Shown here: positions 13,101-28,100 of the stretch, one piece after another | Numbering within the stretch: position 1 is the stretch's first letter | Layout: every line of letters starts with the position of its first letter | Source of the DNA: Anisus vortex | Lineage: Eukaryota; Mollusca; Gastropoda; Planorbidae | NCBI GenBank assembly: GCA_949126835.1 | Contig: OX421499.1 | Coordinates: forward strand, 4,848,295 to 4,912,294 | Direction of reading: 5' to 3' | DNA length: 64,000 bases | Notes under the pieces: generated by a model | The model's database searches: none | What the model saw: only the letters and a program-made list of their open reading frames with translations | Told to the model about the DNA's origin: nothing | Program-made: the position numbers and the translations under genes

Positions 13101-16100
13101 TCATCAAATTTTACCTTTAACCAGCAAGCATGCTTAAAAAATTAGTTTTTGTGTCCACCTAATTTTATTTTTGTCTTTTACATCAACACAGTGTCACCCT
13201 AAACAATGAAGGAAAAGTGGCGCTGAATTACCACTGGCATGTCTTGATGGACACTTTCACTCCCACCATTCAGCGCTCGGTGACCTTCATGTCGGACGGG
13301 GAAAGGCCAGAGTCCCGTGTGGATGTTGTTGAGACCCCGTACATACCTTTCTTTGTGGAGCCAGAGTTTGGAACCATCGCTGCTGGCAAGTCTGCTAGCT
13401 GTGTTGTCAAATTCGCTCCTTTGAATGCCAATGACTACGAGGGTAGACTGATATGCAGGTACATAATTATATAAATTCATCAGAGCATTTTAGTTTTGTA
13501 TATTCTGGGCATTTGAGTCATGGTTACATCAAAGACTATAATAAGATGGACCGCTTGCTCTATTTTTAGAGCTTATATGTTCTTTTTCCGTGCACATCCA
13601 ATAATGCTGTATGACTTCTACGCTCCTACGTCTGCCTAAATGTTTTCACTTTATACAAGTTTTGATTTTAATTTTTCATTGAGAAAATTAAAAAATTGGA
13701 AGTGTACAGGACAAAAGGGTCATTTGAGTCATCAAATAGCAGAAATATTAAAGCAAGCGGTCCATCTTATTATAGTCTTTGATTTTCTTTCAGAGTCTTT
13801 GGACTCTATGTAAACTAAATATTTTGGTGTTCCACCTTTGCTGCAGTCTAACCCCTTTTTGCCAGCTAATATTAAAAATACAAGCCCCAGTCTATGTTGT
13901 TGTTTTTTTCTTCTCAATTTTAAAAAAAATGTTAGTTAAAAGTTTGGGAATTTATTAATGATTTTTAGAGTATAAAATACCCTGTATTAATGTATCATTT
14001 CAATTATACTTTAATTTTTTATATCAGCTAATTTTAGTATTATCATGAGGTAACTGTGCAGTAAAGTATTCCTTTCAGCCCATACTGTCCAGGGGGCTAA
14101 CAATGAGATATCTGGCCAGTACAATGCCCAGATGCCTTTACTTATGTAGTATAAAAGATCTTGGCGAAATGTAACTATTCGCTCTGTTTTGTTCATCTTT
14201 TTATTTCTTTCAACCCATTTGTCAAGCCTTTCCAAAACAAATACTGGAATCCAAAAATGAAAGACAAAATCTCTGATCTCTATCAAGCTATCTGAAGCTA
14301 AAACTGATCTTTGCAATGTCAAATTAATATCAACTATTTTGCTAACTGTCACCAACCACAAGGGTTAATCACTACTCTAAAATATATTCTTCCTGTTACA
14401 CAAAAATGCAGAAGTATCATCTATGTTGTTGCAATCTTGTTTCATCTTTTGATTTTCAGCATTCCACATATGGACAAAGGGTCTCACGGTCCTGTGATTG
14501 GCCTCAAAGGTCGTAGCCTGATGCCTTACTGTCACTTTGAGCTGGAAGAGTCGGACTACATTAACCGTCCTGGCAGGCCCCTTAGTGCTGTTGCCCCTGA
14601 AGGTGCCACAAGCTCCCCCATAGACCCAAGCACAAGGGTCATAGAGTTCACAGTGTGTGGCACTGGAGTGAAATGCAGCAAGTAAGTTTTTAGCGTATTG
14701 GTTAAAGTTATGTGTTTTAAAATGCATCACACTACCTCATGCTGCTAAGCTAGTGTATACAGTAAGTAAGTAAGTAATCCTGTAAGGCAGGGGAAGCAGT
14801 GTTTATGGCATACTGGGTGATTGTGCTGCCAGCACAATGCACAGCCGCCTTTACTTTACCCCAATTAATGTCAGGTACCCATCAGAGCTGGGTAGACTCA
14901 GGGACACCCTCCAGACCTGGAAACAAATCTTAGCTTTCACTAGGATTTGAACCCAGAATCTTCCATACGCCAGCCTGATACAGTAAGACCGCCTTTTGTC
15001 TGCTATAAACTACCTGAGAACAATCAGCAAATTCTGAAACTGGTGAAAACCAAGGCAGTTACTTTCATTCTAATCAAAGTAAATCCAATAAATGAATTTT
15101 TTTCTAGAATCTCCAAAAATACATACCAACAACTTTTTTATAAATAGTAAATATGAAAATAATTACTAGAAAATGAATAGAAAAGAATCGAGTAAAAAGA
15201 TTGTATTCAAACAATTTTTATAATGGTTCTTTCCATGCTATGGAAACTTATTCACATATTCTGGTTTTAAATGCTTTTCCTCTATCAAAGTCTACCTATT
15301 TCTGTGCACACAAATTATCAGAAGAATGATTGGCCATAAAATGCCTGCTGTTTTACCTTGTGTAAATAATGAAAAGTGAACTGAGTGTCTTGAACAGACA
15401 TATATGGTTTTTAACCCAGGACCTAATTTTGCCATCTTTAGCTTTACCATAAAATGTTATTGTTTGTGCTGTAGCAAATGAGACTGCTTAACCCAGACCT
15501 ATTAACCAAAACGTCTATCCTTTAATTTCTTTACACTTAAATGTACAGATATTCCAAATTTGTTTATTGAATTCATTTTGAATTGAAGAGGGTGAGGCCC
15601 TCTTAAACTCATCAATTTTAGGCCCTTAAACTAATGCTGCATGCTTATAACATTGGCAAGCTCATAGACCATTGTCTATTCCAAATTTACCACCACTCCC
15701 CAACTATATGCCTTTTGGTGAAAGCAACTATGAGATTTCCCTAACTTGTAACGTGTTCATTGGAAGATTAAAAGTCTGAATTTAAACACTTAACCCTTTC
15801 TGTGTCTTTCCCAGGGAGTTTGGAATAATTAATCCTACCAATGAACCCTTCACCTTTGAGTGGGTCTGTGAAGATGACAATGACCCAAAACAGCCAACAA
15901 GCTTCAGATGTATGCACCAGAGTGGTGAAATTAAAAGTGGTAAAAAGTTCAAGGTAAGAGAATGCATTTCCTAACTATTGTCAAACACATGTTTGTGTTA
16001 TTGAGAAAAATATTTTAATTTGTATGTTGATGTTTTTTCTTTAAAATTATATTGTTTTAAATCAGGGTGTTATATGTTTTATATATTAGACCCTATATAT

Positions 16101-19100
16101 ATTATTACATATAACATTATTAAGTTGTATACTTATAAATATAAGTAAAGCTTTCATAGGTTAGTCATTATCTAGCATTTGTGAAATTAGTAATGTTAAT
16201 TGATATTAACATAAAGGCTGGCTTTAAATTGTCAGGTGGCCTTTGAGTTTGTGTCTAACCAGCTTGATGTGGTGGAGTCATTCTGGAGATTCAGCATCCC
16301 GTCCAGGGCCATCACGATTCCATTCTTACTGGTCGGCTACACAAGAGAACCTAACATTTGCTTAGACAGATCTCATCTCAACTTCAAATCATTGCTGATA
16401 GGTAAAGCTTTGTCATTTCAACTATGTACATTTTCAAAGCTGCTTTATTTTTATTACACAGTTTTGCTCTTTAGTTGGCCTTTTTCATGTTAACCATAAT
16501 TCTTCCTAACATAAAAGGATGAATGCATGTTCTCTAAAGTGCAACAGATAGTTTTTGTAAATCTTTTGCTAATATAAAAAGTACCTACTATGAACTTTTC
16601 GTTTGACCTCATTTTCTGTATTGTCGCATACTATCAAGGTCGTGAAGCTAACGAGACTGTATTCTTAACCAACAAAGAAGACACCCCATTCCAGTTTTCA
16701 TTTGTGGAGAGCTCATGTCACTCTGAGGGCTACTCTGCTCACATCAAAGTTGAACCGATGAATGGACAGCTTCCACCTAAAACTAGGCATGTAGATTCAT
16801 TACAAAGGGAAAAAAATGACTATTTTGGCCTAACTCATTAGTTGAAATAAAATTAGAAGCACCTTGTGGTATTATCAAAATTACCTTAACCCAAAGTTAA
16901 AAAAAAAACATTCTTTTTTTTATAGTATCCCAATCAATGTGCACTTTTCACCAAAGTCTGAGAAAGAGGTCAACTTCAACCTGAAGTGTATCATCCCACA
17001 CAAAAAATTACCTTTGACCCTGAATGTCAAGGCTGAAGGGTACCAAATGAACAGTATTTTACTGTGTGAGGACTCCACTGGCAACAGGGTTGAGCTCAAT
17101 GAAAGGGGGATAAATCAGATCAACTTTGGAGAGGTTAGTCTTGCTCACTCATTAATTATCTGCCCATAAGGAATAATGTATGATTTTTTCTGTTGTTGTT
17201 TTTGTAAATCAAAGAAAGATAATTCCTAAAGACAATTCCAATGTAGAGTGATATTACTTGACAGGTGGAGATGAATGAAAACACAATCAGGCACCTGTTC
17301 CTGCTCAATACCGGCAAGTTCAACTTTGACTTTGTCTCTGAGTTTGGTGAGAAATGCACTGGGACTGAGGCCATTACACTGACACCCCAGAAAGGCGGAG
17401 TCATATGTGGAGAAACTGTTCAGCTTTCACTAGCCTTCTGCCCACTTAAGAAAATGGTTATCAAAAACTGTGACCTTGCAATTAAGGTAAAACTTAAGTT
17501 TACTCTGTTATCTACAGTCTAAAATTTCACACAGACCTGCATTATTAACAAATTAGTTGTTTTTCTTTTGTTTCTTCTAAAATTAAAAATCCAATTTTTT
17601 AATTACTTTGATTGTCAGGTGATCAATGGGCCCACATTCAACCTGAGCATCACAGGCCAAAGTGTCACGCCAGGGCTACAATTCTCTTTCAAGTCTCACA
17701 ACTTTGGCAACTGCTTTGTCTACAAAGCTGGCCTTGACCTTCCCAAGCAGCAGGTTACTCTCAAACTAATCAACAAAGATAAAAAAGAAGTGAGGTATGT
17801 ACACAGGCTAGACAAAATTACTCAATGCAATGTTGCCATTCAACTTTTACCTTTTCCCAAAATGTTATTCATCCATTTAAATTTTGGCAGTTTGTATTAC
17901 TTCCATTTAAAAGACTTTTCGGCTGTAAGAACATGTTTAAAATACCCACAGTTTATGATATTGAATGCAAGTCCTAATAAAATGTTTTCTTTATTTTCAT
18001 ATAACACAATTACTTGTATATTTGACTAAGTCTTAAATCTTCTTTGCGGTCAACACTGATCTAATCTTTTGGCCATCTTTATTGTACGGGCAAATAGAAT
18101 TCTGCTAAGGCCATGAATATATATATACCTGACCCTACAGAGAATTGAAAGTGTTTATGTTTTGAATGGGAACTAGAAAATGTGTGTTGAATACTGATAA
18201 ATTTTCTTCCAATGCAGTATTGATTGCCTGAGTGTGCCCACAAGCCAGTTGGCCTTTAAGTTTGAAGCCTGTGTCATTGGTCCAAGCAAGAAAAAGAAGA
18301 TTGTCTTCAGCTTCACGCCTACCCAGCCCATCAAATACCACGAGACCGTAGTCTTTGAGATCAATGGGCTGACCAGACAGAAAGTAGAGTTCCTTGGAGT
18401 GGGCCATGAAATGAAGGTTAGTGTTAGAGCAACGCTCAGCAATTTTTTTAAAATTCTTTAAAGGAAGAGCTCAAATCCTTAAGTTACAGAAATCATTTAC
18501 CTATGCCTTTGAAAATATTTAGCAAAATTACTACCTATGTTGCCTGTAAATTTTCTACATGTATATTTTTATATATCTAAACTTTGTTTTTTTAATCAAA
18601 ATTTCTTTTTTAATAGAATTCATTACAAAGAAATTGTAAAAATCTTTCTAAATTAGTTAAAGTAGTAATTTATTTATGTTTTTTTTTACTTTATAATATA
18701 TTTCTTTTTAAAAAGAAGAAAAAAGTTAGACTTTGACTGTCAACGTTAATTTGCTCATCCTATTCTATATTCTCCATAATTGAAATAAAATGGAAAATTT
18801 TTTTTTAGTAAACAGAAGTTTATATTTTTAAGTTGAAGTTGTTTATAATTAAAAAAAACACACAATATTCTTAAAAGTTTACTAAAATTTTAATGATGAA
18901 TGTTTAATCTTCCAAAAAAGCTGAATAAAATAATAATCTTTATTTAAGCGATTTCAGTCTTCAGCATTTTCAAATGAAATTACTTAATAATCTAAATCTA
19001 AATTACAATAAATATATTGACTATATTGCTTTAAATACATTTTTCAACACATTATCATTAAATACATTTAATGCACTTTGTAACTTGCAAACGCAAATGA

Positions 19101-22100
19101 TCATCATCTTTAACTGTTTTCAGATTGAAGTCGTTGACCCTTCCCATAAGTGTCTGAACCTAGGTGCCAAGATGGTGGGTGATAATGTGAGGAAGTTCAT
19201 TCCCATAGTGAACAACAGTCCTGCACCCATCACCTTCAACCTGGCCTTGACCCCTACTGAACCTGGTCTACAACAGAAAGAGGTCTTATCCATTGCTCCC
19301 AAAGAGCAAATCACTCTTGAAGCTAATGGTGGAACAACAAAAGTTGAGGTCTGGTTCAGACCAAAAGCCCGCATCCCTCAATTTACAGAAGAGGTTAGTC
19401 TTTAGGGATGATTGATAAAAGCTTAAACAACTTTTCCCCCCATTAGTTTAAGTTATTTGTATTACTGGACTTGGACACAAAATGTTTATTTTCTATCCCC
19501 TTAAACAATCTTTACCTATTTGTTTGTGTTACCCCGCCAAAACATTAACCATCACCTATGCCATGTATTTGATTTGCCAATTCTTAAGGCTCATATTAGG
19601 TAAGGATTAATTATTGAAATGATCAAGAAGTTAAGGAAAGGGAAAATGGAAACTGATATTTTTTTTTGTAAATTCAAATATCGGCTTAACTTAGATAGAC
19701 AAAATCAGATTTACCCTGTTAGTTTTAAAATGTTGATCTTTGGAAACAGCATGCACAGTAGTTGCATATTGTATATTGTGGCTCAAGAAAGGGAAAGAGT
19801 TAAGCTAATCTCATTTTTGTGCAAGTATTTGTTTGTTCTGAGGCGCTTACTCTGCGGATCCCTTGTGTGAGGCTAGTGTCCGCTGGCCAACGCTCATTCT
19901 CCTATACGGGACCGTCCACTTGGAATCACCTCCCACTACAGCTTCGACACTTTCAGGAGTGGTTGAAGACTCACCTATTTCGATATCAGTATTTGCGTAT
20001 ACATATTCACATTTTCATCTGTTGTTCCCTGTCTGTATTCTGTAACTGTCGTCAGCGCATAGATCTGTCATCAACGGGCTATGCGCTATATAAGCACCAT
20101 TATTATTATTATTATGTTTTGTTTTCTCCATTTTGTTTTACCTCCCCTCTTCTCAATTAGTCTAAGCTATTTCTATTTATATCACAGAAGTGTATAATTT
20201 TGTCATCAATTAATTTTTTATAAAATCAAGTTGCTTGACACGTTGAAACAAGCCCATATTAACTAACACCAAATATAACATCTAACTATCAAAGCTTATT
20301 ACAAGGATTTGAAACAAAAATATACATTTAATACACACATAGATAATGTTAAAGTTTAAAGTAGCTCTCAGACATAAAAACCAACATCTTCAAATAATGA
20401 ATCCTATATAAACACAAGGAAGTCACAAACTACTGATAGAAAAATATCTGGCTAAGTTTATCTTATATTTTAACTTGAGATGAGGCCAAAGCCTTAATCT
20501 TATCATTTCCATCTATTTTTATTATTTGAATTAATAAAGTAAATCTAAGGAGAACTAATCACTTTATTTGTAACAAGAATCAATCAATTTTTCTTTTCAA
20601 TTTTCATACATTTAAATCTGACACTTCAGGAATCTCTGCTGACTTAGATGCAGCGATATGTCTTCTTAATGCTTTTTACATTCTAAAACGTATTGTTTTA
20701 CAGGTGCTGATGGAATGTGCTGGAATGTCCCAGCCAATCTTTGTAGTTAAGGGATCCTGCCTGGGCATGGATATAAATCTGGACTCCGACTATTTAGCCT
20801 TCGGAACTGTCTACCAGCGCAGTACAAGCACCAGGAAACTAGTCATGATCAACTCTGGTGATATGAATTCCAAGTAATGTTTTAGCTTTATCTTTCTTAT
20901 GCCATTTGAAAGTAAATAAAGATAAACAGAAATATCTATACATTAAAACTGAAAATGATAAAGAATATTGATGGATTTAACAAATACTTGGATTTTTTTA
21001 TTATGTATATTTTAGTTGGCAAAAATAATTCTTTTTAAAGCCAGGAAAAAATTATTTATTATAAATTGTCCTTATTTCTGGGGGTCTAATATTATATATG
21101 GATATATGAATAATGTGGATTTATAGTTTTTTGGTAATTTATTTATTAGCTACTAGGTTCAATAATTGAACAGCTGGATATGAGTAAGGCATTTAACAAG
21201 AGAAAAAATGTCTGGTTTATAAATGTATTTTTTATAAATATAGCTTGTTGTATTTACCATTACAATGATTATGAGTTCAGATCAGAGAAGGCTGGCTATT
21301 TTTCCTGGGTCTGGAGAGTGTCTTGTATATCTTGTAAGTTTACAGACGTTCCTTCTATATAGAAGATTATTACGTCCGCTAGGCCCAAAACTCCATCAGG
21401 GCGACAGGGATCCGCCGGTGGCAGGGATAGAACCCGCGACCTGTCAGTTGGTTTTTGGTTGACAGTCCGGTGAACGTGTCCCACCAAAGTTTGGTGGGCT
21501 CTTGGCATCATTTGCAGAAGTAAATACATTCCCTTTGTTTGCCAAAGCCAATGAAAACTGGAGAATGCTACTTCACTAGCCCTCTGAACCTTAAAGGTCG
21601 AAAAGAATATTTTACTTAACTGTCATTTTAAGAGAAAATAAATTCCTTTCATGTATTTTACTTTAGATTCCGCTGGGACATCAAACATTTTAAGCCAGAC
21701 TTTACCATCTCACCCGTGGAAGGCTACATCACTCCAGGAATGGAGGTCACTTTTGATGTCGAGTTCCATCCCCAGAGCGTCAGTGGAGATGTTAGATATG
21801 ATGTGAGAGTCCTTTTTTTTTCATTAGTGATTGATTTTTATTAATCGATTCATTTTATCAGAAAGTTAAACTTTGGATTAAAAAGAAGAGTTATGATATA
21901 CTTTATCAAGATTTGGATGCTTAGTATAATTTATAGTTTACTAGCTTATGTGTTCATAATTTTTGTTTATGTTAATTAAGTTATTTTCATAGCCTAAACT
22001 AATTCTTAAAACAAAAGGGCAAAATAGTTTTTTACTGTAGTTTAAATTGTATACAACCTAAGGAACTAATTACCTGTAATGTCTTTAATAAAATTACTGA

Positions 22101-25100
22101 ACAGTTTTGTATTATAATTTCTTTTTTTGTTAATCTAATGTAGTACAAACTAACTATTTTTAAAAGACTTTGGCTTAAAACTCAAAATGCAACTTCAGTA
22201 ATTGAAGTAGAAATTTTAAACAAAGTCTGTGTGATATTTTTAGAAAAACGGAAACGGAAAGAAAAAATTGCCACATATGTTATCTCTCAAATGTAGAACA
22301 ATAGCTCCACGTTCCTTTTCAAAAACCTTTCTCATTTTATTTGCTAAATTATCCAGAAATTGAAATGCTTCTTGGATGGAAGTCCACACAAGCCGATCAC
22401 ACTAACCCTCACAGGCTCCTGTACTGGCATCCTACCGGTTAAAGAGGTGCAGAGCTTCCAGTGTCTAGTTCGCCAGACAGACACTCGCCAGATTATGATT
22501 CCAAACAAGAGTAATCAGATCTGGAACCTGAAACCAATCATAGATGGAGAGTACTGGACTGGACCTGTTTCTTTCATTGTTGAGCCACAGCAGACCAAAT
22601 CGTATGAGCTCACCTACAGGCCATTGGCTATGACCAATGAAAATAAAAGGCACACAGTAAGTCATGCATGTTGATAATACTCATTGAAACTTCAGTTACT
22701 CTCTAAGTTAGTATACAATCTTAAAAGAATGAAATATTTTTTTAATTAATAGTCTCTATAATTTTTTTAGGGGTTTTGCAATAATGTATGAACAATCCTT
22801 ATTCAAACTTTCTTTTTATATATGACTGTTAGTGACCTTCACTATTCTTTCCAGTAAATTGTTTATTATATTGTGACATTGTAGTCTAGTGACAGACTGC
22901 CATTCCAAAGGTAATGGGTTCAAATTCAGATAAATTCTCAGCATTGTTAGGCATCTGGCACTAATAGGAGAAAGAAAAAAGTTTGCTGCTCATTGGGCTA
23001 CCCACACAATCCCCTTGTCTGGCTGCTTCACTAGCTATCTAAACCAACATGTTCTGAAAGAAAGATATTCCTTTATTTAATAACTATGATAATTGTTTGT
23101 CTTATTGTTCTACTCATTTGTCAATAAGCTATTTTTGCTGTCTCTTAATGTTTTATAAATGTTGACTCATATAGCTATCAGAGTTCTCTGATGTTAACAT
23201 AGTGACAACAGTTTGTCATATGTTTTCATAGCTTCACAACATTATAGTTCTTTAGTTTGAAAACCAAATTCAATTAGTACCATAGATAAAACTATATTGT
23301 GCTCTAATGAAAAATGAGCTTAAGAGTTAAAAATCCATAATTACTGTATATTTGCATATGAGACAGTAAAATTTGCTTTGAATAAATAAAAAATAAGTGT
23401 GAAAAAAAAAATGAAAAAATTAGAATAGTAAATGTATGTTTATAATACTATATTAAATATATATGGACGAGCAGACTCATGACTGTACTACTACACTAAG
23501 TTTAAGCATAGGATGCAACACTAGAGGGAGCCTTTGTAACTTATAACATAAGATTAGAAGAGTCTTGTCGATGTTTTTTTTTAAAGAGAGATATAACATA
23601 CATAAAACATAACATTCATGTATTGCAGGGCTCCATTTTCTTTCCTCTCCCTGATGGTTCAGGTCTCCTCTTTAACCTTGTGGGTACAGCTGAACCTCCC
23701 AAGGTCATAGCTAGAATACAGAGAGATGTTCCCTGTAAGACAGGCTACTCTGAGCTTCTCCCTGTTTTTAACTGGCTGAAAAAACCTCAAAGGTAACTGG
23801 TGATGCTTATTTTGTAATCAATTATGACTTAACCTTTTCCACCCCAGGCGAAGGCACATTTTTACTCGAAAGACAGAGATTTAGTATTTAATCGTGATAA
23901 AAAAATTAATTGAAACCCTATGTAAAGATAAATGAAAACTCTTGTATTGTAGTAAAATTATTCTTTTTTTATGTTTAGACAATGAAAAGCACACTAATAA
24001 TTAGGCCTATGTTATTCTATAAATTAACGTTATTTATTCAGTTTAAAAAAATAAACTCCTGGTAGATTCTGTGTTAAGATTGAGAAATAAATGAATACTC
24101 TTTTATTTTAGTATTATATGTGAAAGCTTTTTTTCATTGCTTATGTTAAAAAAATGGACAGTGAATACTTAACATATTGGTATATAAATAAACCTGGTTT
24201 ATTCAGTTTTTAAAAATAAACTCCTTGTAGATTCCGTGTCAAGATCGAACCACAGAAACCTGAAAAACTAGAACCTGGAACAACAGTGAAAGGTGTTGAA
24301 TACATTGATGTTCCCGCCAATGGAAAGAAAGATTACAAGTTGTCTTTTTATGCCTATAAAGAAGGGACATCAACTCTTAAGGTGAAACATTATTTCTGTC
24401 ATGGTAAATTTATCTTTTCTAGCATGAAGTCTTTTAGGGCGGGAGTCAACAGAAGTCAATATCTAGGGGTAGAGGGCGGCTAGCAACAATAAATACTGCC
24501 TACCTATTTTTTTATGAGATAGGTCACTAGCAGAGATAGTACAGCCTTTGATTTGGCATGCGCATATATATTATATAAGAACTATGTATATAATAGTCTA
24601 GCAAGATGCTTAGCGTTCTGCATACTCTAGTTCAGTAAGATTCTTAACTTAATTAGTTGTTGAGTAAAATTACTTTGTAAACTGACCTTTATATTTATCT
24701 AAACATGTCAGTTAACGTTTGAAAATCCAAACAATTATGTGTTTTGGGATTATTTGACTTTTAATTTATTAGAAAGATAACAAATTCAAGGTGTTTTTGA
24801 AAAAAGGTAATTTTTTACAAAAATATTCAGCTTGGGGCAAATTATAAAAAAAAAAATACCTAAAAATAGAACTAATAAAATACACAAAAAAGGAAACAGA
24901 TTTATTTTTTACATTTGTGTAAGAATCTTATTTAACAAATCCTTTTAGTGATTTTTCAAAATTACAAAATTTCATCTATTCCAAATATTTTTTAGAGAAT
25001 TTTCAAAGTTACTGTACATAAATAATCTGATACAATATCATCACTATGAATGCACTTATTTATGTGATATTTTTAATCGGATTTAGGATTCTAAAACATT

Positions 25101-28100
25101 GAAATTCTATTTCATTTTAGCCAAAAAATAATTTATATGATTTGTGTTTTGTTTAGGTCACCTTTACTAATGAACAGACTCAAGAGTACCAATTTTACGA
25201 AGTTACTTTCAAGGCGACCAAGCCTGGCATTATCTCAACTATAAATCTGGTCACTCCCGTTCGTCAGAGTGTACAGTACACGCTGACCTTGGATAATCCT
25301 CTAGCCAGTCAAGTGGCCTTCTCCATTAGCTGTACAGTACCAGAAGTTATGCTTCCAAGTCAGCTGGTCATCCCTTCAGCATCACAGGTATAACAATTTG
25401 TACAATAAAAGTTTTACATCTTTAAGATTACCTGTGCAAAGAGAAAACAGTGCTACCATTTTTTTTTACCCAATAAAAAAAAACATTCAAATAGTTTTAT
25501 AACAGCACTTACTAGTAGTGGAGACCTGCACACATTGATGTGATTGAAAATAATACTGGAGGTGAACATTCATGCCCCATTGTCAGAAGCTGTTTACTGA
25601 GAATTACCATTATGGGTTTGATAGTCAAAAATGGTTTTTAAACACTCATGTAACTTTAGATAGTGATAACTACAATTTAAGAATGCATTCAAATAGTTGT
25701 CTGTTAATTTTAGTCGAGTAGCAAAAAAAGTAAACATTTTATAAACTTATTTATTTTTGTTTTGTGTGTGTTAACTTATTAAGTCTTCGGAATTTTTTTT
25801 GAATCCAAAAAATAAGTTTATGTTGTTCAGCCCATTTGAACAATGTTGTGTGGATACAGATTATGCAAACCAAAATGTCTAGACCTATAAGTGCTATACA
25901 TCATCCTGTGGCCTATGACACATTGTGAATTCTGTATCAGGTCGCCAGTTTTTTGAGACTCACTTTCCATTGATCTCTATGGAGACAAAAATTTGCTTTA
26001 TGCAAAATGGCAGGGTTAACAGGGCACTAAGGGATGAACACTCTCAGCTATCAGATCAATCAGAGTTAGAATTTCATCATCCCTTGAGTCTAATATCTGT
26101 GAGGGAAAATATCCTTACAGCATAGGGCGATCAATACGTATTTAGAAAAAAAACTTTAAGGCACTTTTTATATTTTTAATAAGTGAAATGTGTTAATTGC
26201 AGCAATCCCTTTAAAATGTGTTTAAATATTTGTATGTAATCATTAGTCGAAATCTTTGACAAAATTAATGATGCATTAAATTGTATGTACCAGTGTCAAG
26301 AAAAAAAAATTTGGATTTGTTATATCAATAGGGTCATTTCACCTTTGAATATCAACCTTTGAAAGTGGGTGAGGTCACTGGTCGCCTTGAACTAAACTGC
26401 ACCGAACTAGGACAGTACACATACGATCTGGTTTTGAATGCCCTGCCAAGCCCCCAGGAGAAGCCTATATACTTTAGGACATGGCTTGGCTCCAGTGTCA
26501 CTCAGGTGGCCAAGTTTTTAAATTTCGCCAAGCAGAAGACAGACTATTCTTGCAAGGTAAATTGTTTACATTTTATGACAAATAGGTATTTCTATCTCCA
26601 GTTTATTAGAGAAAGCTAATTTGGGAGAAAAACAGATATTTAAAATTCTTTCAATATATTAGTTTTTTATCTCTTTGTCTCTTTGTAGTTTTCATTTTCA
26701 AAGCAAATAAATTATATAGGGGTGTCCATGGATGACTTCATTAGATTTTGGCCAATTTTTAGCCACCTTCCCTCCCCCATCGACATAAGTAATCACATAT
26801 ACTTAGACCCCCCTCCCCCTTCCATTATGAAATCGTAAAGCTCTGAATTCCCCACCCAGAAAAAAACTCAATATATTTACAATTTCAAAATTAGCATTTA
26901 CTAGCAATCTAATACTTACGCCCCCTTATATTTGAATTTAAATGGTAACTGCTCTTATTATGCTTTCATGTGTTTCCACATTTTTATGGTCTTTATCGAA
27001 CTAGGTTGACAGCCCTGACTTCCATGTAGAAAAAACAATCGCTGCTGCCCCTGGATCAACAGGTGGAACTGAGGTTGCACTTGATGTGCTGTTTGAGCCA
27101 TCCAAACTTGGAGAGCAGAGGGCATTGTTGACGGTCACGTCACCAGTGGGGAGTGACTACATTTTCCCCCTGTTTGGCACATGCATATCTCCTAAACCCC
27201 AGGGACCGTTCACAGTGAAGTCTGGCTCCAATTTATCCATCGTGTTTAGGAATATTTTCAATTCTACGACGCCTTTCACTTTCCAGGTTAGTTAAGGAAA
27301 ATAAATCTTAGGTGATTGCTGGGTATTTAAATCTAATGCTCATTTTCTTTATATATTATTACAATGCTTTGTCTGTAATTCCTGTGGAGATTAACCAATT
27401 AAAATAGTAGAACATATCCCAGAATCAAGCTAAAGCCAAGTCAAAAGCAGTCATATTTGGTTTTTGCTCTAGAAATGACTCTTAAATATTTTTGTGTGTG
27501 GATAACTCATTTATTTTTTATATTTACTTAACATTACTGAGTTAGCTATCCTAGCTGTAAATATGACTGACAAAAGATAAAATGCTGCAGGCCTTGTATA
27601 ATATATTTTAATAATATATTCTAAACAAGAAGATATTGGTAAATTATTTCAAGGAAGTAAGGGGAATCTCTAATCTGTTAGCATCTTATGAAGTCTACCA
27701 GATAGCACTAATAGGTTAGATCTCTTGGGGAAATTTTAGGATGGCTGAGCATAAGGCTGACCACAGAATCTCTATGCTATTTTCATTGAAAGTGGTGAAC
27801 TCTCCTTCATTAGCCCTGTAGACCTTTCAAAGTCTTTTACACTAAGTTCTTATTTATATTATTTTTTGTATTTGATTGTGTGCATATAATTTGTATTGGA
27901 ATCAACTACAAAATAATGTGTGACTTGAATTTTTTGCAACAGGTGGACAACCCATTGTTTCACTTGGCCAAACCAGGGGAATCCATCCGGCCTCACAAAG
28001 ATCACAAGATTGTTGTCGGGTTTGAAGGCAGCAATGCCAAAAACCCAGTGGTGGGCAAACTGATTGTATCATGTGCCAGGTCAGCTGGGGGCACTTCTAA

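Noticed and set aside
14377..14730. 117-codon - strand frame
   Set aside because: Antisense of the HYDIN exon 14460-14681.
16787..16792. GT donor at 16791 for the HYDIN exon ending ...PPKTR
   Set aside because: It gives phase 0 and shifts the next exon out of the HYDIN frame; the GC donor at 16787 keeps it.
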